Shown here one piece after another: positions 11,181 to 20,360 of a stretch of DNA of 64,000 nucleotides (its first letter is position 1; every line of letters starts with the position of its first letter). Location: NCBI GenBank assembly GCA_020744425.1, contig JAGMUV010000002.1, forward strand, positions 2,958,501-3,022,500, given 5' to 3'. A program made the translations under genes and the position numbers. Origin of the DNA: Dactylonectria macrodidyma. Its lineage: Eukaryota > Ascomycota > Sordariomycetes > Hypocreales > Nectriaceae. The notes under the pieces are model-generated. The model was given only the letters and a program-made list of their open reading frames with translations, was not told the origin of the DNA and made no database searches.

Positions 11181-11524
11181 CGCAATCGAAACCTACCTAG
11201 GCGGAGGTTACGCACACCCAGAAAGTGGCCGCCGTCAGCATTGGTCCAGCTTGATTCTATTGCGACACGAAATTCTGGCTACGCGATTTGTCGATCTACT
11301 TAGAAGACTCGACGGGACTGTGGTAAGTTGGCTTTCGATGCCGGCCATGGTGCACCTACTTGGCATCGATTTGCCCGACGACGACCTGTTGAAAGCATCC
11401 AATACAAATAGCGCAATCGAAAATTAGCTGAGCAGAGGCTATACATACATGCAAAATGGTTGCTAACAGCACTGGTCGAGCTTGATTCCTCTGCAACACG
11501 AAATCCCAGCGATGCGTTTCGTCA
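11181..11524 (+). repeat. Pair of diverged direct repeats (about 113 bp each)
   Basis: 11181-11293 and 11412-11524 align without gaps. Shared landmarks are CGCAATCGAAA at the start and AGCTTGATTC then ACACGAAAT in the second half. Many differences are transitions. The offset is 231 bp. No coding frame covers either copy. This looks like an old duplication or two fragments of one unknown element. Confidence 0.65.
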
Positions 11525-11868
11525 CTAGTTCACGATGCGACATATGTACTGGCGTATGACGACGGGTGGTTTGAAACTTAACATTACTGCCGCCTTTGAC
11601 ACCTGTGCGGGGTTCACCAATAGTTACTAAATGAAGATGAAAGCGGTCAGATTATAGAAGAAGCTATGAATAGAGTTGCTAATTCCATCATTTCCCCCCA
11701 TATCTATGCCACGTGAACTAGAAGTTCATAAGATCGCAAAAGTCTGTTGCATACTGCAAATCTGTAGCTAAGTCCACTAATTCTATTGCTGAAAATTCTT
11801 TATCAAAGTTGCAAAATCCGCCAGGTTACGGAGAGACGCAGTTGGTGAGTTCTGAGTTCTTCGCCAGC

Positions 11869-12783
11869 TCAAAAGAAGGCGAGGTCATTATTCTCGCTAG
11901 TTTCGGCTATTTCTTGAACAAGTGTCGAGGTTCTGGAGGAAGGATCATCAGAGCTCTGCTTTGCCCGCTGCTTAGAGGGCTTTGGCTTCTTTGCAGAAGG
12001 AACCTCCACAGAGTCAGCTGGAGGTCGCTTCCCAGACTTCTTCTGAGCTGCGATTGGGTTTGGAGTGGCGTCCGGTGTGTTAGTTGATGCCTCGTCCTTC
12101 TGGGCAGTCGCTTTCTGCTTTTCCTGCTTTGCCATAAGTTGCCGGGCGTTGAGATGCTTGTCAATCTGGTCGTTGACTTCGTCCACAGTAAGTCCGACCT
12201 TCTTCGACTTCTCCAAGGCCAATACGCGGATGCGTAACTTATCAATTGTCGTGTGCATCTTCTGAATAGTTGTGGCTTGACTTCCAATGGTTTGTGCTTG
12301 CTTGGCCAGTTCGTCCTCCAGATGGTCCTCGTTCTCCTTAAACTTGTCTGCGATCTTTTTGAAGACTTCGGAGTTACGGGTGATGTTCTTATTGATTTTG
12401 TTTTCTAGAGCACTTTGGTTCTGAACTGCAACATCCAAGCTTTTACTGACGGTTGCAGCAATAGTAGCGGCATTTGTAGCAATAGCTGTGGCGCCCTGAT
12501 CAGGAAGTTGGTTTCCAGAGTTGCAAGATGCATCTTCACTGTTGCTGGCTGGATTGACGGATTCTTGAGTGGACATGTTGGCAATGCCTTCCTTAGGCTG
12601 TATTTCGAGGTCGGTGTCGGATTCTGAAGATGAAGTGTCGAAAGTTGGCACCTCTTCGTCACTCTCCTCTTCGCCAGTCCCTCTTGCGACGCGTTCACAC
12701 CAATCGAGAAGTCTATCGTGATCGCGGTCCACAAGTCCGTCTTCGTAAGTTTCTCCTCCGTCTGAAGCCGCGGAAGCGGTCAT
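11869..12783 (-). CDS. Lineage-specific coiled-coil protein, likely nuclear (hypothetical)
   Basis: Intact single-exon frame of 304 residues with no family I recognise. Order: an acidic Ser-rich N-terminus (residues 30-60, with ESDEEVPTFDTSSSESDTD), an Asn/Ala-rich linker, a long helical coiled-coil stretch (about 115-220), then a basic Lys/Pro tail (about 235-285, with KKSGKRPP and SAKKPKPSKQRAK) that resembles a nuclear localisation signal. A 57-nt intron with GTACGT donor, CTAAC branch and TTAG acceptor lies in the presumed 5' leader at 12922-12866, and a TATA-like CATAAATAACC occurs near 12980, both favouring a transcribed gene. It sits in the repeat-rich island. Its layout and its end resemble the damaged gene at 31781-32977. 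Function unknown. Confidence 0.6.
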   Translation of the reverse strand: MTASAASDGGETYEDGLVDRDHDRLLDWCERVARGTGEEESDEEVPTFDTSSSESDTDLEIQPKEGIANMSTQESVNPASNSEDASCNSGNQLPDQGATAIATNAATIAATVSKSLDVAVQNQSALENKINKNITRNSEVFKKIADKFKENEDHLEDELAKQAQTIGSQATTIQKMHTTIDKLRIRVLALEKSKKVGLTVDEVNDQIDKHLNARQLMAKQEKQKATAQKDEASTNTPDATPNPIAAQKKSGKRPPADSVEVPSAKKPKPSKQRAKQSSDDPSSRTSTLVQEIAETSENNDLAFF

Positions 12784-13303
12784 AGTCGAGGTCTTCGGCC
12801 AGTGTGAAAGTAGCTACCGTCAGAACGGTAGGTGGTTGTGAAATAGAGAAGTCTTTGTGTTGCTGCTAATGAGGAAGAGTCGTTAGCAGCGATGCGATGT
12901 TGCAAACCACATTCATACGTACAGCGGACTTGTTTGTGATGTTGGCGTAAGGAGGAGGATTGTTGTGGTTCTTTGGTTGGGTACGGGTTATTTATGGGAT
13001 TTTTTTGGATTCGGTTTAGCCATAATGACGGGATGTCCAGACTAAATGAAACCCATAAAACCCACTACCAAATGAAATTAAAATCAAAAAATAAGTGTTG
13101 GTAAAATAAAATGTAATAAAATGAATAATACCATGATGTAGATTGTCGGTGAGGTTCCATGGGCAAATGTGCGGCATCCGGTAATCCTTGGTCATCAACT
13201 CCATGTGTGAAGGATTGTGGCAGTCTGATATGAGTCGGAGGAGATGTAGACGGGGGGCTGATTGGTGTTATGTGAAATGAACCAATTCTCATCACGGGGC
13301 CCT
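12784..13303. other. 5' leader and promoter of the coiled-coil gene, then unassigned sequence
   Basis: Contains the 5' leader with its intron (12922-12866), a small hairpin-capable inverted repeat near 12814-12830, and a TATA-like element near 12980. From about 13010 to 13303, several short minus-strand frames look like decayed coding sequence downstream of the helicase-like pseudogene, but none can be joined convincingly. Confidence 0.45.
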
Positions 13304-13678
13304 CTACCTGGGTAAAGTGACACCAAGGCCATAGTCGTTCTTGCGGTCCTTGATCGCGAGGGCCGTCGTCTTGCTAAAGCCAGGTCCCTGTCACGGTTAG
13401 GCATCATTTAGCATTGAACAAACAATAACGTAGCCATGAATTAGGCAATGGGTTTAGTTTTTACTTACAGCTGTAATAGTGCCAAGCCCAAGGGTACTAT
13501 TGTCGCGTGTTGTGAGTTCCCGGACAAATGTAGATTTTGGGTCGCTCTCCACCCTGTTGAGGACAACGATGTGTACTCCTCATCGCCCTTTGTTCTTCAG
13601 TCGCAAGGTCTTGATGTGCTCGAATAAGGGAGGAGATGACGCCTGGAACGCGTTGGCGACGTGGCCCGAATCAACCAG
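13304..13678 (-). pseudogene. Fragment of a P-loop NTPase/helicase-like gene with RIP-type lesions
   Basis: Two exon-like pieces, 13678-13469 and 13387-13304, are joined by an 81-nt intron with GTAAGT donor, CCTAAC near the 3' end and ACAG acceptor, both in phase 0. The joined frame reads LGLGTITA then GPGFSKTTALAI, which looks like a Walker A loop where GPGFGKTTALA would be expected; a single G-to-A change explains the serine. An in-frame TGA at 13582-13580 directly follows a CGA codon and is what a C-to-T change of CGA gives. The frame ends at TAG 13306-13304 and no further helicase motifs follow. Assignment to an UPF1/UvrD-like fungal NTPase family rests on the Walker A region alone. Confidence 0.5.
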
Positions 13679-14157
13679 TGATCATTGTGATCAAGTACTG
13701 AGGATGATGGAATAAAGCGAGGAAAGTGAAAAACCGTGTCATTAATGCAGCTATGGCCCCATCGTGAGAAATGGCGCCACATGATGCGTAAATCGAATAT
13801 GAAGAAGGTACGGAGTACAGCAAACACTTGCGGAATGTGTCAATGATAGGTAGCACCGTACCTCAGGCCAATGTACATAGGTAGGCAAGCGTAGCACTAA
13901 CGGCAGGGGCGAAGAAGGTAAACAGAAATCGCAACTTTGGAAGAGATCGGGGAAGAAGAATGGATGAGGAGAGAGAAAAAAATGGAGATGAAATAGGAAG
14001 AGGAAGGGATGAAGAATGAGAAGACGGCTAGAGAGAAGGGAGGCTTAGAGAACACACAAACACCAAGGACCTCTCAGGCAGATTGAAGACAAGTCGAGGG
14101 ACGACGGAATTTCTCCATCGTCGGAGAACAGTCTATCGAATCACCGTTCGTTATCTC
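13679..14157. other. Unassigned sequence upstream of helicase-like pseudogene
   Basis: Mixed-composition sequence with purine-rich stretches around 13900-14050. Short minus-strand frames at 13680-13860 may be the decayed 5' part of the pseudogene, but frame continuity is lost. No supported gene. Confidence 0.4.
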
Positions 14158-14283
14158 TCGCAGTCCGTCACTGTAGGTTGTCAAACAGGCAGGGAGATAG
14201 CAATGAATCACTATAATATCTTGCAGTTTGTCATTGCCGACCTTCAAACAGGCCGAGGAGTGACATTGAATCAAGGCCAGAGG
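14158..14283 (+). repeat. Two diverged tandem copies of a 63-bp unit
   Basis: 14158-14220 and 14221-14283 share CAAACAGGC, AATGAATCA/CATTGAATCA and GCAGT(C/T)(C/T)GTCA at the same offsets. The similarity continues weakly into the sequence before 14158. Differences are largely transitions. The unit ends just upstream of a TATATAA box (14298-14304). Confidence 0.55.
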
Positions 14284-14297
14284 CCAGCCCTCCCAGG

Positions 14298-14304
14298 TAT
14301 ATAA
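14298..14304 (+). promoter_or_regulatory. TATA box-like element of the decayed gene
   Basis: TATATAA is followed by about 550 bp of CT-rich leader-like sequence that contains repeated GCCGAACC(T/C)CTGTCC-like units around 14434-14545, and then the ATG at 14871. This looks like a former RNA polymerase II promoter and long 5' leader. Confidence 0.35.
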
Positions 14305-14870
14305 TCCTCACTTCCCACCCGCCTTCAGACCGAATTTCCCTACCTCCATCATCACTCCACTTGACTCAGAGTTTTCTTACCTTTCGTTTCTGTGCACGCT
14401 TTGGTGGATCCCCAAAGCTGCTTTACGCTATGACGCCGAACCTTTGTTCTTACGCTAGAGCTTCGTCTGGCTTCTAGATTCCGTTCTACGCGCTAGATTC
14501 GACTCTGCGATATGCTGCCGAACCTCTGTCCAGGACGCCGAACCCCTGTCCGGGCACTTTCTTCTTCTCATTTCTCTTCTCACTTGATCCTGCGTCTCTC
14601 TTTCAGGTTCCTGCCCCTATGCTATTACTGGTTCGCTTCAAACCCTGCCTGAGCTTAAGACGTTAAACTGACGCGGCTCTCCTAGCACAGCTGCCGCCGA
14701 TCCTAGCTCGCGTCATCAGGTTCCTAAGCTCTGCTGGATCTCTATTCTTCCTATATTCTTCTTGACTTCTTCCTTTTGTTTTGCGGCCTTGGATTCGACA
14801 CTGCACTGCTGGGTTCAGCCCGATACATTCTTGTCAATCTTTTTCAGACATCCCCGATTTGCCTCACGAC

Positions 14871-15422
14871 ATGAGATCCGACTCTTCGCCGCTACGTTCC
14901 GCCAAACCCTCCTTCTTTCAAGACATTTCAGAGAGGAACCAGTTCGTATGACATCATCCTTGAATGTAAGACATCAAACTAGTGGTACGCAGACTTTAGT
15001 CGCTACTTTTAAGATAAGTGGCAGCGCCTCAACAGCTCGCAAAATCGTGGCCTCGCTACTCTTCAAACTCAAGACAATGAGGACGTCGACAATGATGAGG
15101 TCTAGAACCCCTTTCAAATCGACTCAGGCATCCAAAATGACGGATACCATTACCTAAACGAGTACCTAGCGCGATACGATTTACCTATCCGGCCAAGGAG
15201 GATGGGAAGACCACCTGGCCTAGAAAAGCACCAGGAGATATACCAACCCCCCGAAGCAACTACGGAGATGACGACAACTACAATCAGCATAACAGCGGTA
15301 ACAGCAACCGCCCTTCTGATGACGAAAACGGCGAGAATGGCAAGTCTGAGCCTGAAGATGAATCAGAGGGCGGAAGCGAGCATAGGCAATCCGATTATAA
15401 TGAAGGTGAAGTCTCATTGTAA
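14871..15422 (+). pseudogene. Decayed protein-coding gene of unknown family
   Basis: From ATG 14871 the frame reads MRSDSSPLRSAKPSFFQD and stays open to 14945. It continues from 14983 in another frame (WYADFSRYF), which needs either a 37-nt intron (GTATGA...CTAG, unusually short) or a frameshift. In that frame there are TAA at 15010-15012 and TAG at 15103-15105, separated by clearly protein-like sequence (DKWQRLNSSQNRG, NPFQIDSGIQNDGYHYLN). A basic patch with RRMGRPPG resembles an AT-hook. A later frame change leads to an acidic Asn/Asp/Glu-rich tail ending at TAA 15420-15422. Both nonsense codons could arise from CAA/CAG or TGG by RIP-type transitions. I do not recognise the family. Confidence 0.45.
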
Positions 15423-15689
15423 GGCTAGGGACGGCATGCCCTAGCTGCACAAAGACCAATCGACCGTTAGGGCAAAAGATCAAGCAATTCCAGTAGACTG
15501 CGTCACTGAATTGTGCCGCGCAACGGTTGATAAGGCGTTCCCCGGGTCCTCGCCGAAGGCTCTGCGAATCCCCGCCTCACAATATATAACACCTCGCATT
15601 ACAGTCCCTGTCAAGCATGCTACTTTATAACATAGTTAATAAAAGACTGAGTAAATACATTGTCAGCTATTTTACATATTTTTAATTAA
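15423..15689. other. Unassigned sequence inside the island
   Basis: GC-richer sequence up to about 15620, then strongly AT-rich. No supported gene. Confidence 0.4.
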
Positions 15690-15905
15690 GAGCTATAGTA
15701 TAAATTTAATATAATATAAATTATAATTTGTAATTACTTTAATATATAAATTATCTATAATTTAGCTTCTAATTTATACCTAAGTTAATATACAAATTAT
15801 ATATAATTTAGCTTTAAAGTTATAAAATAAAATATTACAAAAGATTGTAAGAACTTACTCCATTTCACCTTGTCGTAATGAAATCCCATGTACTGGATCA
15901 AAAGA
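15690..15905 (-). repeat. Degraded AT-rich dispersed repeat, right copy (uninterrupted)
   Basis: The reverse complement matches the left copy at 10488-11075 on both sides of the MITE, so this copy preserves the pre-insertion arrangement (about 15813-15818). It retains more G and C than the left copy. It begins roughly 180 bp beyond the pyruvate carboxylase stop codon. The two copies face each other and bracket the 5.4-kb island. Confidence 0.7.
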
Positions 15906-16083
15906 ATCATATAATTGAGCATTCCAGTAATTAAAATACGTTGTTTCCCGCGCCAAACCATTGCTCTCCCACCAGCCTCCTGTGGGACTATAGCGCAATT
16001 TAACCTAAGCCTTAACCATCCCATCTCCTCCCGCGTTAACACCCAATGTGATATTCCATGCTTACTTTTTAACTTGTAGACAG

Positions 16084-19000
16084 TTAAGCCTTCTCAATTC
16101 GACAAACCAAGTCCGAGCCGTCGACAGAGTCACCCTCGCGAACCTGGACGCTGGCGACCTTGCCGCTGTGGGGTGCGGAGATGACCATCTCCATCTTCAT
16201 GGCAGACAGAACAGCAAGGGGGTCGCCCTTCTTGACCTCAGAGCCCTCGTGGACTCGGAGCTCAACCAGGACACCAGACATCGGAGCGCCGACCTGGCTG
16301 GAGTCGCCGGGATCGGCCTTGGGTCGACTGATGTTCTCGACAGCAGCCTTCTTGTCGATGACAGTGACCTGTCGGACCTCGCCGTTCATCTCGAAGAAGA
16401 CCTCACGCTGACCGGTGTTCTCAGAGAGGGGACCGACAGCAAGGAGCTTTAGGATGAGAACCTTGCCCTTCTCAAGCTCGACATTGAACTCCTCGCCGAT
16501 CTCAGGTCGAGTGAGGAAGTATCGGGTTGGCAAGACGGAAAGATCTCCAAACTGCTGAACAAACTTCTTGTAGTCGTCGAAGACCTTAGGGTACATAACG
16601 TACGATGCAATGTCACACTCGGTAACGGGGGCTCCGAACTTCTTGCCAAGCTCGCGCTTGACCTTGGCAAAGTCGACGGGGTCAAGGTACAGACCAGGGC
16701 GCTTGTCGAGCTTGCGTCGGCCACGGAGCGCGTCGGAGCGAAGAGGCTCAGGGAAGCCGCCAAATGGCTGGCCCATCATACCCTCGAGGAACTCAAGGAC
16801 AGAGCCAGGGAAGTCCAGCTCGGAAGCACGGGCCTTGACATCCTCCGGAGACAGACCGTTAGAGACCATGAACTGGGCAAGATCACCGACGACCTTGGAA
16901 GTAGGAGTGACCTTGACAATATCGCCAAGGAGGTCGTTGGCATGCTCGTAGGCCTTCTTTGTCTCAAGCCACTGAGATCCAAGACCCAACTGAGAGGCTT
17001 GGAACATCATGTTGGTCAGTTGGCCACCAGGGATCTCGTGCTCGTACACCTCGGGGTCGGGGCCAGCAAGGTGAGCCTCGAAAGGAGAGTAGAGCAGGCG
17101 AAGCTGGGACCAGTAGATATCGAGGGCTCGGACTTGGCGGTGATCCAGGCCAGGGTCGAGCTCGCTGCCCTCAAGCGAGGCAAGAATAGCATTGATACTG
17201 GGCTGCGAGGTCATGCCAGACAAGCTGTCAGTCGCAGCATCGACTGCGTCAGCGCCAGCCTTGGCACAAGCGACCATGGAGGCGACACCGGTACCGGCAG
17301 AGTCGTGAGTGTGGACGTGAATGGGAAGCTCGGGGTACTTCTCACGGATGGCGCCAATAAGGAGGGTGGCGGCGTGAGGCTTGAGGACACCAGCCATGTC
17401 CTTGATGCCAAGAACATGGATGTCGAAGGCGACGAGCTTGTCGACCAGGTCGAGGTAGTACTTGAGGTTGTACTTCTTGTTGGGGTTGAGCATGTCACCG
17501 CTGTAGCAGACGGTAGCCTCGACAACACCACCGGCCTTGTGAACAGCCTTGATACCAACCTCGAGCTGGTCAACGTCGTTCAGGGCATCGAAAACTCGGA
17601 AAATATCGACACCGTTCTTCTTGGCCTGATCGACGAAGTGGTCGATGGCATTGTCAGGCAGCGAAGCATAGGCAACACCGTTGGCACCACGGAGCAACAT
17701 CTGGAAGGGAATGTTGGGGATGAGCTTGCGCATCTTGCGAAGTCGGTCCCAAGGATCCTCGTAGAGGAATCGCATGGCCACATCGAAGGTGGCACCTCCC
17801 CAGCACTCGAGAGAGTACAGGTTGGAGAGAGCATGGCTGGTCTCCTTGGCAATGTTAAGCAGATCAACTGTTCGGACTCGGGTAGCCAAGAGAGACTGGT
17901 GGGCGTCACGCCAGGTGGTGTCCATGAGAAGGCAGCCCTTGTATTCACGAACAGCCTTTGCGAAGGCCTTGGGGCCCTGCTCGAGGATGATGTTGCGCCA
18001 TCCCTTCTGGCAGGGAGAGCTGGTGTCGACCTTGGTGCCATCGGAAGCAATAATCTCCGGGATGTTAATCTCGTGCTTGAGCTTGGGCTCGCCAATCTGG
18101 CCCTTAATGGAGCTACCGTTGACAGCGACGTCACCAAGATAGGCAAGTAATTTCTGGGCGCGGTTCTGGCTGCCGATGAGGTCGAAGAGCTGAGGGGTGT
18201 CATCGATGAAAGTGGTCCAGCAGTTGCCATCGATGAATGTGGGGTGCGTCAGGAGTGAGGCCAGGAAAGGAATGTTGGTCTTCACTCCACGGATGCGGAA
18301 CTCAATCAACGCGCGGAGAACCTTCCGGCGAGCGATTTCGTACGTGGAGCCGTGGCAAGTGGCTTTAACCAGCATGGAATCATAATGTGCTACCTCAGAG
18401 TATTAGTAAATGAAGAGAAGACAGCAAGCGAAGCGGAAACGGTGATGTTGAAGCTGGTGGTGATGTTGAAGCGAAGACATGGACCCAGCGCAGTGGTGCG
18501 GATAAATGTGGAGACAGCCGCGGGAGAGTACCGTAGCGTAGGTAATTGTGGGGAAGCCAGTGAGAGAGGGAAGGTGCGACAGGGAACACTTACGAGTGAT
18601 AACAGCACCGGCAAAACCGTTGCCACCATCGAGACGGACACCGTTACCACCAGACGAGCGGTAAACTTCAATCTTGCCAGTATCGGGGCGGAAACCCTGG
18701 GCGGGATCTTCAGTGGTGATTCGGCACTGGATGGCGAAACCGCGGGTGGAGATGCGGTCCTGGGTCAGGCCAAGCTGCTGCAACGTAGCACCAGCAGCAA
18801 TCTGGATCTGAGCAGCAACGATGTCGATGCCAGTGATCTCCTCGGTGATGGTGTGCTCGACCTGGATACGAGGGTTGATCTCAATGAAGTAGTAGCGGTT
18901 CTGCTGATCAACCAGGAACTCCGCAGTGCCTGCATTGCGATAGTTGACAGACTTGGCCAGTCGCACAGCGTCGGCCAGAATTCTATCCCTGACGTCGGCG

Positions 19001-20360
19001 GGCAGATCCTTGGCGGGAGCAATTTCGACAACTTTTTGGTGTCGTCGCTGGACGGAGCAGTCACGCTCGTACAAGTGGACAATGTTGCCGTGGTTGTCAC
19101 CGAGGAGCTGGACCTCAATGTGCTTAGGCTTGTCAAGGAAGCGCTCCACAAAGACGGTTCCGTTGCCGAAAGCAGTCTTGGCCTCAGAAGTGGCACGCTC
19201 GAAAGACTCCTCCAGGGACTCCTGTTCGCGGACGACTCGCATACCTCGGCCACCACCACCATAGGCAGCCTTGATGATGATGGGAAAGCCGTACTTGTCG
19301 GTGAAGGCCTTGACCTCCTCATATCGCTCGACAGCACCCTCGGTACCAGGGACAACGGGGACGTTAGCCGCAATGGCGAGCGCTCGAGCAGAGACCTTGT
19401 CACCGAGACCGTCGATGACAGTGGGGGAGGGACCGATGAACTGGGGGGTGTGTGGTCAGTGCACTGGCACAACAGAACCAGTGGGGCGAAATCAACTTAC
19501 GATAAGGCCAGCCTTCTCAACGTTGCGAGCGAACCCGGCGTTCTCGGACAGGAAACCGTAACCTGGTAGCGTGGTTAGTGGGTTGAGCGTCGAAGTACCG
19601 ATAAATGAGTCAAAACGAACCAGGATGGATCATCTGCACACCGTGCTCGAGAGCGATTTTGATGATCTCGTCGCCAGCCAGGTACGCGCCGACAGGGGTG
19701 TACTGTCCACGCTTGCCAATGACGTAGGCCTCATCGGCCTCTGTTGAGGGAAAAGGTCAGCAAAATAAATCACCGAGATACTGTGGGGGCGGGTCTCATA
19801 CTTTGTCTGTGCATGCTCAAGCGGTCCTCATAACTGAAGACTGCGACGGTGTGCAGAGACAGCTCGTGGGCCTGAATGGGTGCAAAGGTTAGCCCATATT
19901 CTATGCTAGCGATTATGCAGCTGAGGCCAAAGACTCACGGTTCTGAAGATCTGTAGAGCGAAATGCGGGTCAGCTAAGCAGCTTCTAACACTTGGCGATC
20001 GGGCGGATGGGATGGAGGGCAAGTCATACACGAATGGCTATTCACATGTTAGCGATTGCGGGCCTGGCTGAGGGAGAGGGAGGGGGCATTAGTGACTTAC
20101 GGATTTCACCACGGTTGGCAACTGTTCGCAAGGGAAAACAATAGAGTCAGCGCATGTGCTTTGGGGCGACCCATGGCCGATTGAAACGCCATTGGGAGTC
20201 CAGGAGTGCGCAGTCTCTTACCAAGGATCTTCTTCACGTGCATGATACTAGAGTTGGCCCGGATGTGGTGGACTGTGTTGGTCTCCTTTGGCTCATCGAT
20301 ATCCTCGTCTTCGAAGACATCGTTGAAGGTGAGGGGCTGCTGAGGGGCACCTGCGGCCAT
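16084..20360 (-). CDS. pyc: Pyruvate carboxylase
   Basis: Nine exons on the minus strand: 20360-20222, 20121-20101, 20037-20030, 19950-19939, 19871-19802, 19740-19621, 19562-19501, 19440-18594 and 18389-16084. All phases agree and give 1194 residues, normal for fungal enzymes. Exons 3 and 4 are microexons of 8 and 12 nt; together they complete the conserved NRGEIPIRIFRTAHELS. Domains in order: biotin carboxylase with ATP-grasp ([15 protein letters not shown] at about 241, [13 protein letters not shown] near 330), carboxyltransferase with DTTWRDAHQ at 583-591, and the biotinyl domain with AMKME, biotin lysine at residue 1158. It carboxylates pyruvate to oxaloacetate, the main anaplerotic step; in many filamentous fungi the enzyme is cytosolic, and no clear targeting peptide is visible. 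The ATG context is CCCAAAATGG. Confidence 0.97.

Noticed and set aside
10488..15905. Inverted repeats considered as LTRs of a retrotransposon
   Set aside because: LTRs are direct repeats; these are inverted, and no gag, protease, reverse transcriptase or integrase frame lies between them.
16942..19569. Long plus-strand open frames (about 400 codons each) opposite pyruvate carboxylase
   Set aside because: They mirror the codon usage of the real minus-strand gene, run across its introns and encode no recognisable domain.
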